DNA of 5,879 nt from Deltaproteobacteria bacterium (GCA_031269135.1 JAISZP010000312.1:1-5879), one strand, 5' to 3'; shown: positions 1 to 5,469, counted from the stretch's first letter. A program made the numbers and translations. Notes: generated by a model from the sequence alone, not told the origin.

Positions 1-447
1 CTGGAAGTAGGTGAACTGCGTCACTTCCATGCCGTCGAGCCAGACTTCCCAACCTATGCCCCAAGCGCCGAGAGTCGGCGATTCCCAATCGTCTTCCACA
101 AAGCGGATGTCGTGCTCCAAAGGGTCGATGCCCAGCGCTTTGAGGCTGTCGAGATAGAGTTCTTGGGATTTTTGAGGGGAGGGCTTCAGCAGAACCTGAA
201 ATTGGTAGTAGTGTTGCAGGCGGTTGGGGTTTTCACCGTAACGGCCGTCGGTGGGGCGGCGAGAGGGCTGAACATAGGCTGTGCGCCAGGGTTCAGGGCC
301 TAAGCTGCGAAGCGTCGTTGCGGGGTGAAAGGTGCCGGCGCCGACCTCCATATCGTAGGGCTGCTGGATCACGCAGTCGTAGTCTGACCAGAACCTGGTT
401 AAGGCCTGGACCACCTCCTGAAAGGAGAAGGGGGTCTTAGTGCTCAT
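1..447 (-). CDS. glyQ: Glycyl-tRNA synthetase alpha subunit, N-terminal part (cut by window edge)
   Basis: This is the catalytic alpha chain of the two-subunit class II glycyl-tRNA synthetase, a cytoplasmic enzyme that joins glycine to tRNA-Gly. Read on the minus strand, 149 codons are open from an ATG at 447-445 to position 1. The protein begins [20 protein letters not shown] and carries family hallmarks: a [14 protein letters not shown] block near residues 29-42, [20 protein letters not shown] around 64-83, and [20 protein letters not shown] around 116-135. GlyQ proteins are usually about 290-300 residues, so roughly half is present; the rest, and perhaps glyS, should lie to the left. The start is supported by an AAGGAG Shine-Dalgarno at 457-462, nine bases before the ATG. 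A promoter candidate lies about 300 bases upstream. Nothing looks broken. Confidence 0.97.
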   Translation of the reverse strand, partial: MSTKTPFSFQEVVQALTRFWSDYDCVIQQPYDMEVGAGTFHPATTLRSLGPEPWRTAYVQPSRRPTDGRYGENPNRLQHYYQFQVLLKPSPQKSQELYLDSLKALGIDPLEHDIRFVEDDWESPTLGAWGIGWEVWLDGMEVTQFTYFQ

Positions 448-474
448 AGAGGCAGTCTCCTTGGGCATGAGCTT

Positions 475-558
475 TCCGCCAAAGCTTTGGGCGGATTTTT
501 CTTTGCCCTGAAAAAATGCTGGGCAAGTTCAAGTCGCTTGACGAAGGCAAGCGGCTTG
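475..558 (-). other. Hairpin cluster in the presumed glyQ leader
   Basis: Three inverted repeats sit side by side between the glyQ Shine-Dalgarno and its candidate promoter. They are 475-480 with 490-495 (TCCGCC/GGCGGA, 6 bp, 9-base loop holding AAAGCTTT), 503-508 with 521-526 (TTGCCC/GGGCAA, 6 bp, 12-base loop), and 530-540 with 548-558 (11 bp including one G-T pair, 7-base loop). In the glyQ direction none is followed by a run of T. On the plus strand the first is followed by ATTTTTC and could end a plus-strand transcript, but no plus-strand gene is seen there. I found no T-box core (AGGGTGG-type) sequence, so a glycine T-box is not supported. From 559 to 749 I see only a repeated TGTCATGAA at 654-662 and 666-674. 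Confidence 0.4.
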
Positions 559-749
559 TTTGATTGGCCGCTGTCGCCATAGCTGAAAGCGGGCCATAAT
601 GAAAAAGCGAATAGGTCTTAGCTGGTTGAACAAAAAATAAGGCAAAAAAGGCATGTCATGAAGCTTGTCATGAACTTATTGGATTTAAAGGCGCAATTGA
701 ACCTCTGCCGTCAGCGGGATACTTTTGAACACAATTATGCTTTTGGCAA

Positions 750-777
750 ATTATACTATTGATGGAACAAAAATCAA
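750..777 (-). promoter_or_regulatory. Candidate promoter for glyQ
   Basis: Read on the minus strand, TTGATT (777-772) is followed after 16 bases by a perfect TATAAT (755-750). This would place transcription initiation near 743 and give a leader of about 295 bases before the glyQ start. The -10 box is exact and the -35 matches four of six positions. The region is AT-rich, so a chance match is possible. No other minus-strand pair of similar quality was noticed between here and glyQ. Confidence 0.4.
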
Positions 778-816
778 AGAGCCTATCTTAAAGAACCTAT
801 CTAAAAAAGCCATCCC
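776..816. repeat. Short 14-bp tandem repeat, two good copies plus one decayed
   Basis: AAAGAGCCTATCTT (776-789) is followed directly by AAAGAACCTATCTA (790-803), differing at two positions, and then by a decayed copy AAAAAGCCATCCC. AAAGAGCCTAT recurs once more at 840-850. The copies begin at the -35 side of the candidate glyQ promoter. No coding sense is apparent. Confidence 0.6.
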
Positions 817-846
817 AAAACTTTTCGGACAGTCCCTCCAAAGAGC

Positions 847-1092
847 CTATAACGGAGCCGACAAGAAAAGGACTAAAAGCTCGGCTGGAAAATCATAAAA
901 TATAGCGTTGAAATAATGACTGTCGCGGCTCGATGGAATAACTGCCCTGACTCGATAATGACAATCATGGAGTGATAGAATAATTGCCTTGACTCGATAA
1001 CGACAGTCATATATCAATGGAATAACTGTCATGTCTCGATAATGACAGTAATAGATTAATGGAATAATTATCGCGGCTCGATAGAACAACAG
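847..1092 (-). other. Open reading extension after the TGA of the secreted protein, built of 14-residue repeats
   Basis: The reading frame of the 1093-2184 gene stays open after its TGA (1095-1093) for 81 sense codons, to a TAG at 849-847. The first two codons are CTG and TTG. The conceptual peptide is a 14-residue repeat, with units such as RDMTVIPLIYDCRY and RVKAIILSLHDCHY, because the underlying DNA unit is 42 bp, a multiple of three. The only start inside would be a TTG at 1089 with no convincing Shine-Dalgarno. It could be a readthrough tail, a former 3' end cut off by a new stop, or simply a repeat array without a stop in this frame. I think an independent gene is unlikely. Confidence 0.35.
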
Positions 1093-1104
1093 TCACGGCT
1101 TGAT
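935..1104. repeat. Degenerate compound tandem array, 42-bp unit made of 22-bp and 20-bp halves
   Basis: Successive half-units end in a GAT/AAT motif and alternate in length. The 22-bp halves are 935-956, 977-998, 1019-1040 and 1061-1082; the 20-bp halves are 957-976, 999-1018 and 1041-1060; a final 22-bp half occupies 1083-1104. The 22-bp half starts GGAATAACTG or AGAATAATTG and ends CTCGAT. The 20-bp half starts AATGACAGT or a variant. This gives three full 42-bp units and one of 44 bp, with partial copies at about 912-934 and 1105-1112. In the third unit ACTGTCAT (1025-1032) and ATGACAGT (1042-1049) form a perfect 8-bp inverted repeat around nine bases. Copies touch each other, so this is not a CRISPR array. 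The array enters the 3' end of the neighbouring gene. Confidence 0.85.
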
Positions 1105-2184
1105 GGAATAAATTTTCTCATTTTCATCTTCTTCCACCGTATCTATTGCTGCGGCGGCCGGGTTTTGCGGAGCGACCCGCAGGGTAGGGAGCAGTTCGTC
1201 TTCAGACTGGCCAGTCGGCGCGACAGTGTCGGAATGATGGTGGAAAGACGGAGCATCTTCTATTATATTTCCGCCCAGTCCGTCGCCTTCAACGGCGATA
1301 GGCGTGGCTGCGGGATCCAATCTTCCGGCGGCCGTCCATGGGTCGAGCGGAGGACCCCATTTTTCCGGGTCTGTTTCCAGTCGGGCCAAGGCCATGCGCC
1401 TTTGAGTCCCTTTTATCGGCGGAAAGTAGCGTCTAATGGCGCTTAAGCCCTCTTTGGAGGCGATGTTTATGCGGTGCGCTCCAGCCTTGGGAGTCGCTTG
1501 ATATAGCCATATGGCGCCTTGAAGGTCGACGTGAAGCAGGCCTACGTGGTAATAAGCAAGGCCGGATTTCAGACGCCTTTCAGGTTTGGATATGACCAGA
1601 AGATAGACGTTGGGGGCAGGGAGCTGCTTGAGAAACGGCTCAAAGTCGTCGCCGTTGATGTCGATTCCCAAGCCCATTGGGCGGTTGGAGGGGGATTGGT
1701 CGAGTTTGTCTTCTTGCGGCGTCGGCAACAGCTCTTGCTGCTTGACTTTGGCTAGGTTTAGGAGCAGATCCAACCCGAAATCCCAGTCCTGACCAAGGGG
1801 AGAATCAAGACCGCTGTCTTGGTCGCGGTCGAAGGAAGCCTCTTGGAGAGTGATGTTTCTGCCTAATAATAATCGCGCGGCTTCCAGGAGAAAGCCGCTG
1901 CAGTTCAGGCCAGGACTCTCTAAGGTCGTTTGAGGCTGCTTCCAGGTAGTCCAGCGACCGTCGTCGGAGACTACCCCGTCGGCTCGGTAAGGTATCTTGA
2001 GGAGGACATTTAGAATGTTTTCGACGCCTTCTTCCGAGGGAAGAGTTATCGTCGGAGGGAGAGGCGGAGGCGTAGCGGGCTGGGCTAGGATTGGACGGAC
2101 GCCGACGATGGCTGCGGCGATTGTTACAGTTAGGGCTATAGTGATGGCTGCAGTGAGGGATATCACCGGCAAGAATTTTTTCAT
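1093..2184 (-). CDS. Predicted exported papain-fold (NlpC/P60-like) hydrolase, function unknown
   Basis: The product has 363 residues. A signal peptide is clear: MKKF, a long hydrophobic stretch to about residue 29, then a likely cut after ILA at 34, followed by a proline-rich linker. The cysteine in LNCSGFLLEAARLL (C95) and the histidine in YYHVGLLHVD (H213) resemble the Cys and His of NlpC/P60-type peptidases, with a polar partner perhaps among Q229 or H237. The Cys-His gap of 118 residues is longer than usual for NlpC/P60 and includes an acidic low-complexity insert (about 115-180), so family membership is tentative. Cell-wall peptide cleavage is a guess. The ATG overlaps the upstream gene's TGA by four bases (ATGA) and lacks a strong Shine-Dalgarno, suggesting coupled translation. 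The low-complexity C-terminus ends in IYSIKP, coded by the adjoining tandem array. Confidence 0.85.
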   Translation of the reverse strand: MKKFLPVISLTAAITIALTVTIAAAIVGVRPILAQPATPPPLPPTITLPSEEGVENILNVLLKIPYRADGVVSDDGRWTTWKQPQTTLESPGLNCSGFLLEAARLLLGRNITLQEASFDRDQDSGLDSPLGQDWDFGLDLLLNLAKVKQQELLPTPQEDKLDQSPSNRPMGLGIDINGDDFEPFLKQLPAPNVYLLVISKPERRLKSGLAYYHVGLLHVDLQGAIWLYQATPKAGAHRINIASKEGLSAIRRYFPPIKGTQRRMALARLETDPEKWGPPLDPWTAAGRLDPAATPIAVEGDGLGGNIIEDAPSFHHHSDTVAPTGQSEDELLPTLRVAPQNPAAAAIDTVEEDENEKIYSIKP

Positions 2185-3200
2185 GGCTGAGATTCAGAGC
2201 TTTCTTCGGTCGCCTCTGAATTCTCCGGCGGATCTGTTGGAGTTTGGTCTGTTTCAGCCAGGTCTTGTTCAACCTGATCTGCTTCAATCTGGTCTTGCTC
2301 AACCTGATCTGCTTCAAGCTGATCTTGTCCAGTCTGGTCTGTTTCAGCTTGATCTTGTTCAACCTGTTCTTTTTTGGCCCGAACTTTCTTGGCGGAATCT
2401 TTTTTGGCCTGGCTTTTACGGCCCTTAGCTCCCGGCGTTTTTGCGTCGGGGATAGGCTCCGGCGGTTCATCCGGCGCGAATTCTTTAAAGTGAGGGTGCG
2501 CCGTCCAATAGATGATGCGGGCGCAATTGGGGCAGACCAAAAGTTGTTCGGTCTTTTGGAGTTCATTGAAGAGCTGCGGCGGAATGCTCAGGCGGCAGCT
2601 TTGGCAAAGGCCTTTAGTCACAGGGGCCATGGCTTGACCGTTACGGTTTTTGGCCACAGTTTGATAGCGGCTTAGAAGGTCCTGGGGAATAGTCTCAAGA
2701 GACGTTTCTCTGGCCTTCAACGTCTCGGCGAGGTTTTTCTTTCCATCTTCTACGGTCGATGTTATGACCTGGGATTTTTCCTCAAACAACTTTTCTTCAG
2801 ATTCAAGCCGCTCCTGCAGACCAGGAAGCTGGGTCCGCAATTTTTCGTCTTCGTCCATCAAGGTTAGGAGAACATCATCGCAATTGGTCGCCAGAGCGGC
2901 GATATTATCGGCTTCTTTGAGAACGGCCCGATACTCTTCATTGTTTCGGGCCTTGAGTTGTCTGGTCTGATTGATGGTTTTGCGGTTGGACAGATCGGCG
3001 CTCTCAGCTTCCAATTCCCGGCGGCGTTTTGAGTTTTCGCTGATTTTCTCTTTCAGCGCATCCACATCGGACTTCGCCGTCTCTAAAGGTTGTCGAGCCT
3101 GCGCCAGCTTTTCAGGGCCTTGATCGACCACTTGTCGCCAGAGTTGGATTTTGTTGTCTAAGTCTTGTAGGGCGATGAGTTTAAGGATTTTTTCCTTCAC
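2181..3200 (-). CDS. Coiled-coil protein with C4 zinc ribbon and repetitive acidic tail
   Basis: From a GTG start the protein has 339 residues. Residues 1-185 are charged, heptad-rich coiled coil opening MKEKILKLIALQDLDNKI, typical of the C4-type zinc-ribbon (zf-RING_7/DUF164) family. The ribbon is CQSC (C199, C202) and CPNC (C223, C226), followed by RIIYW. Family members usually end soon after this, near 240 residues. Here about 95 more follow: a Lys/Ala-rich stretch (about 253-279), four 10-residue acidic repeats (279-318) and a Pro/Ser/Glu end. The family has been proposed to act as a nucleic-acid or scaffold adaptor, but its role is not settled. I prefer GTG at 3200 to TTG at 3227 because it has a well-spaced GGAG and matches the family's N-terminus. 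It overlaps the Nif3 gene by 20 bases and the next gene by four. Confidence 0.9.
   Translation of the reverse strand: MKEKILKLIALQDLDNKIQLWRQVVDQGPEKLAQARQPLETAKSDVDALKEKISENSKRRRELEAESADLSNRKTINQTRQLKARNNEEYRAVLKEADNIAALATNCDDVLLTLMDEDEKLRTQLPGLQERLESEEKLFEEKSQVITSTVEDGKKNLAETLKARETSLETIPQDLLSRYQTVAKNRNGQAMAPVTKGLCQSCRLSIPPQLFNELQKTEQLLVCPNCARIIYWTAHPHFKEFAPDEPPEPIPDAKTPGAKGRKSQAKKDSAKKVRAKKEQVEQDQAETDQTGQDQLEADQVEQDQIEADQVEQDLAETDQTPTDPPENSEATEESSESQP
2247..2366 (-). repeat. In-frame 30-bp tandem array coding a 10-residue repeat
   Basis: Four contiguous 30-bp copies on the minus strand code QVEQDQAETD, QTGQDQLEAD, QVEQDQIEAD and QVEQDLAETD, then a partial QT. Every unit keeps the frame and the Q..QD..E.D pattern. 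The middle copies are the most alike at DNA level. The repeat lies in the C-terminal tail of the zinc-ribbon protein, beyond the conserved domain. Copy number may vary between strains. The long open frames on the other strand and frames here are by-products of this periodicity. Confidence 0.9.
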
Positions 3201-4305
3201 ATGGGACTCCAGCGGGAGAATCGCCAATCCTAGTCATTGGCGGGTGTTCGTCTAAAACGGTGATGCGGATTTGTCGGCCTGCAGCGGCGATTTCTTCGGT
3301 CAGTTTTTTTTGCAGCAGAAACATCGAGGGTCTCTCGGTCTCGAAGTGTCCGGCGGCCAAAGTAGGCAGACCGATTTCGAGCGCTAAAAGAGCCTGGTGG
3401 TGACTGAGTTCTCCCGTTATCAGCAGCTCCGCGCCAGCCGCCTTGGCGTCAGAAACATAACTTCCGCCGGAGCCGGGCATGAGGGCCACCGTAGATGCGG
3501 GATTGGGAGCATCGCCTATCCAGTAGCCGTTTCGGCCAAGCGCTTGGGCAAGAAACTCTTTGGCCGGCCTGGGAGGATCCCATCGGCCGATTAAGCCGAA
3601 ACCTGTTTCGACGGTTTCTATCGGATAGAATTCAAAGGCGGGTTTTTCGTATGGGTGGACGCTCATGACGGCTCTATGGACTTGGTCTCTGAGCTGGGGG
3701 CGCAGAATCAGCTCCAACCGAACTTCATCGGTTTGATGGGCCTGTCCGGGCGTTCCCGAGAAGGGATGGCCGTCCGCAGGAACGGTGAATCCGCCCTGAC
3801 CGGCGCTCTGAAAATAGCATTCTTTGTACTCGCCGATGGTCCCGGCCCCAGTGCTGAAAATGGCTTTCCTGAGGATCTGGAGGTGACTTTGCGGGACAAA
3901 GACCACTAGTTTCAGAAAGTTTTGCTTGCACAATTCCAAAGGCCCAATCTGTTTCAGTTGGATAAGTTCCGCCAAAGCCTGGGGCACTCCCGCCATATCC
4001 CAGTTGGTATGGACGGAAATCACCGAAAGTCCGTTGGATAAAGCCCAGCAAACGGCGGCTGTGTTTGGATTGCTGGAGTCTAATCGCTTGAGTGATTTAA
4101 AAATTAGAGGGTGATGGGTGATCAAAAGCGAATGGTTGGATTGGCGGGCCTTTTTTAAGTTTTCCAATGTCGGGTCGAGGGCTAAGGCGATTGAATCAAT
4201 CTCAGCCGAGCTGTCGCCGACTTGAAAGCCGCAGTTGTCCCAATCCGCCGCTAAACTAAAAGGGGCGATATGGTCGAGCATCGAGACGATATCTTTGACT
4301 TTCAT
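3181..4305 (-). CDS. Nif3-like dinuclear metal-centre protein (long form with inserted domain)
   Basis: The protein has 374 residues, the size of long Nif3/YqfO forms. Metal ligands known from Escherichia coli YbgI match well: ITHHPLIF gives H64 and H65, SVHTNWD gives D103, and AGHFETERP gives H320 and E324. Other signatures are WDNCGFQVGD (22-31), GELSHHQAL (298-306) and the glycine-rich MPGSGGSYVSDAKAAGAE (276-293). Between the halves lies the inserted PII/CutA-like domain, about 130-235, with GAGTIGEYKECYF and VHPYEKPAFEFYPI. Members are often annotated GTP cyclohydrolase I type 2, but the cellular role is not established. The ATG at 4305 begins MKVKDIVSMLDHIAP as family members do, although its Shine-Dalgarno is weak. 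It is first of a three-gene overlapping unit and ends in TAA inside the next gene. Confidence 0.95.
   Translation of the reverse strand: MKVKDIVSMLDHIAPFSLAADWDNCGFQVGDSSAEIDSIALALDPTLENLKKARQSNHSLLITHHPLIFKSLKRLDSSNPNTAAVCWALSNGLSVISVHTNWDMAGVPQALAELIQLKQIGPLELCKQNFLKLVVFVPQSHLQILRKAIFSTGAGTIGEYKECYFQSAGQGGFTVPADGHPFSGTPGQAHQTDEVRLELILRPQLRDQVHRAVMSVHPYEKPAFEFYPIETVETGFGLIGRWDPPRPAKEFLAQALGRNGYWIGDAPNPASTVALMPGSGGSYVSDAKAAGAELLITGELSHHQALLALEIGLPTLAAGHFETERPSMFLLQKKLTEEIAAAGRQIRITVLDEHPPMTRIGDSPAGVPCEGKNP
3207..3210 (-). promoter_or_regulatory. Shine-Dalgarno that decides the zinc-ribbon start
   Basis: On the minus strand GGAG (3210-3207) sits six bases before a GTG at 3200-3198, inside the end of the Nif3 gene. 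The longer alternative, a TTG at 3227-3225, has only an AGGA about two bases ahead of it, which is too close. This favours GTG as the true start. Confidence 0.65.
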
Positions 4306-4352
4306 ATTTTGGGCCTGTTGCTTTTAAAATAGATGCGGAGACGAAATAAGCG

Positions 4353-4379
4353 GCTATAGTGCGAATAAGCATTCAGCAA
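4353..4379 (-). promoter_or_regulatory. Weak candidate promoter for the Nif3 unit
   Basis: On the minus strand TTGCTG (4379-4374) and TATAGC (4358-4353) lie about 50-70 bases before the Nif3 start. The spacing is 15 bases, shorter than the usual 17, and each box matches only four of six positions. It is the best pair I noticed in the right place. Confidence 0.25.
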
Positions 4380-4470
4380 GCTGTCGTAATAAATTTTTAA
4401 GGCCTGTTTTTATTTGGTAATGTTAGTTTGACTTAATTGTCAGAGGTAAAAATTAATATGATTATCTATG

Positions 4471-4570
4471 ATAGTTGTCTTGTTATGTGGATAGTTGTCT
4501 TGTTATATGGATAGTTATCTGGTTATATGGATAATTATCTGGTTGCGTTGATAATTGTCTGATTGCGTGA
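4471..4570. repeat. 20-bp tandem array, five copies
   Basis: Five exactly 20-bp units follow one another: 4471-4490, 4491-4510, 4511-4530, 4531-4550 and 4551-4570, with a half-copy at 4461-4470. The second reads ATAGTTGTCTTGTTATATGG. Neighbours are the most alike: the first pair differs at one base and the second pair at two, while the later copies carry more changes, including TTATATGG becoming TTGCGTTG. One copy contains the perfect palindrome GATAATTATC. The array lies about 165 bases upstream of the Nif3 start. No reading frame or function is evident. Confidence 0.9.
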
Positions 4571-4663
4571 AGTTGAATGAAATCGTCCACTTAGGATTAA
4601 AGAAAGATAACGCTTAAAAAATATTGCAGCTTATTTTTGAATCAACGACAGGCAAAGGCTTTT

Positions 4664-4702
4664 CCGGAAAAGGAAAAGACCGCCTGCAAAAGGGGCGGTC
4701 TT
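4664..4702 (-). terminator. Orphan rho-independent terminator-like hairpin
   Basis: AAGACCGCC (4676-4684) and GGCGGTCTT (4694-4702) form a perfect 9-bp GC-rich stem with a nine-base loop. Read on the minus strand the stem runs into TTCCTTTTCC, a fair T-rich tail; on the plus strand the tail is the weaker TTGTTATGG. A perfect 14-bp palindrome, CTTTTCCGGAAAAG (4659-4672), adjoins it. No gene in either direction obviously ends here, so it may terminate an unrecognised RNA, be a relic of a lost gene, or block transcription across the divergent spacer. From 4703 to 4824 I see nothing recognisable. Confidence 0.55.
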
Positions 4703-4824
4703 GTTATGGCGAGCTTGGGTTAGGTTCCTCCGTAGCGGGGGCTGCCCAGTAAGTCATTTGGCGATGCCGTATTATTTGTTTTTCCATAAATTTTGATTTC
4801 CCGCTTTGAGGTCGGTTCCCGTTT

Positions 4825-4980
4825 AAATGCCGGTCAGTTATCGGGTTAATGGTTCAGTGTCGGGTTGCGGCTCAGTATTTGGGTTATAGCTCGGTACTGG
4901 GTTATAATTCAACGACAGGTCATGTTTCAATACATGGTTATGTTTCCGTACAGGGTTATGTTTCCGTACTCGGTTACAGC
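4825..4980. repeat. Degenerate 18-bp tandem array, about eight copies
   Basis: Units of 17-19 bp follow one another, with boundaries near 4825, 4843, 4862, 4881, 4899, 4918, 4935, 4953 and 4971. The two cleanest, 4935-4952 and 4953-4970, read TGGTTATGTTTCCGTACA and GGGTTATGTTTCCGTACT. Copies to the left share GGGTTA followed by TCAGT or TCGGTA and are more decayed. No coding frame is evident. The head GGTTAT is also found in the 20-bp array 250 bases away. Confidence 0.8.
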
Positions 4981-5035
4981 TGAAAAATAATAGTTTCTTT
5001 CGGCGCTCGCTTGTTTTGATTTCCTTGGTTCAGAG

Positions 5036-5099
5036 ATTTTTTGGGGATTAATAAACCCGCTCCAAGGCTTCCTATGGAACGGGTTTATAGGGAAAAAAT
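5036..5099. repeat. Long imperfect inverted repeat
   Basis: The core arms 5051-5064 (ATAAACCCGCTCCA) and 5075-5088 pair at 13 of 14 positions around a ten-base loop. Outside them ATTTTTT (5036-5042) pairs with AAAAAAT (5093-5099). T runs therefore precede, and A runs follow, the hairpin on the plus strand, and the same holds on the minus strand. It lacks the downstream T run of a simple terminator in either direction. It could be a structured RNA element or the end of a lost gene or element. No flanking duplication was noticed. Confidence 0.6.
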
Positions 5100-5151
5100 A
5101 TTCTAATCAAAAATATTACACCAAAGACCAAAAAAAAGCAAGCAAAATCTT

Positions 5152-5232
5152 GAGAGCCTTGAGAGACGGTAGATTCGCTAGATCCGTCAGATCCGTCAGC
5201 TCCGTTAGAGCCTTGAGATCCGTTAGAGATTA
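5152..5232. repeat. 9-bp tandem array, nine copies
   Basis: Nine contiguous 9-bp units run in perfect register from 5152. The centre copies are TAGATCCGT (5179-5187), CAGATCCGT (5188-5196) and CAGCTCCGT (5197-5205). The outer copies are GAGAGCCTT, GAGAGACGG, TAGATTCGC, TAGAGCCTT, GAGATCCGT and TAGAGATTA. The consensus is roughly YAGATCCGT. One plus-strand frame reads as a short Arg-Ser-Val-type repeat, but there is no start codon context, so I do not call a gene. Confidence 0.85.
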
Positions 5233-5237
5233 GCCCA

Positions 5238-5327
5238 GTGACCCAAAACTCTCTTGAAAAAACAAGCCTGGACTTATTCGAAGGCTACGCCAAAGTGATG
5301 ACCGAAACCTCCGATTCAGGTTTTTAA
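5238..5327 (+). other. Possible 29-codon ORF or gene fragment
   Basis: A frame from GTG (5238) to TAA (5327) would code VTQNSLEKTSLDLFEGYAKV followed by MTETSDSGF. It is less AT-rich than what follows and its composition looks protein-like, but there is no Shine-Dalgarno before the GTG and an in-frame TGA lies just upstream at 5214. It might be the remnant 3' end of a decayed gene. I do not recognise it. Confidence 0.15.
5305..5325 (+). terminator. Weak terminator-like hairpin
   Basis: AAACCT (5305-5310) pairs with AGGTTT (5318-5323) around seven bases, and the right arm runs into a TTTTT tract (5321-5325). The stem has only three G-C pairs. It overlaps the end of the possible 29-codon frame, which is its only link to a gene. 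Confidence 0.3.
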
Positions 5328-5408
5328 GATTTAAATTTTTTGCAAAATAATAAACAAATCTAAATTTGCGACTAAAATTTCAGAGTTTAACAGGCTATAA
5401 GATATTTA

Positions 5409-5438
5409 TTGTTTAGATTATGTTGTTTAATATATAAA
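5409..5438 (+). promoter_or_regulatory. Weak candidate promoter for the SUMF1-like gene
   Basis: TTGTTT (5409-5414) is followed by TATATA (16-base gap) or TATAAA (18-base gap). It lies about 100 bases ahead of the gene in very AT-rich sequence, where such matches arise by chance. Confidence 0.2.
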
Positions 5439-5469
5439 ATAATTGGTTTAATTCTATGTTAATGTAGCC

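Noticed and set aside
475..500. Plus-strand terminator (stem followed by ATTTTTC)
   Set aside because: The six-base stem with a T run is suggestive, but no plus-strand transcript or gene leads into it; kept only as part of the glyQ leader hairpin cluster.
448..600. Glycine T-box or glycine riboswitch upstream of glyQ
   Set aside because: Hairpins are present, but I could find neither the T-box core sequence nor the paired conserved cores of a glycine riboswitch.
847..1089. Independent 80-residue gene starting at TTG 1089
   Set aside because: No Shine-Dalgarno, a rare start codon inside a repeat, and the frame is simply the continuation of the upstream gene past its stop.
935..1104. CRISPR array
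   Set aside because: Units are contiguous and degenerate with alternating 22/20-bp halves; there are no unique spacers between identical repeats and no cas genes.
1997..2675. Two overlapping plus-strand open frames of 143 codons and a 253-codon minus-strand frame (1805-2566)
   Set aside because: They are shadows of the zinc-ribbon and secreted-protein genes, kept open by the 30-bp periodicity. Their products are low-complexity Leu/Phe/Gln- or Arg/Lys-rich sequences without domains.
4703..4824. SRP RNA, 6S RNA, RNase P RNA or tRNA above the orphan terminator
   Set aside because: The conserved sequence cores of these RNAs and the tRNA T-arm pattern were not recognisable on either strand by eye.
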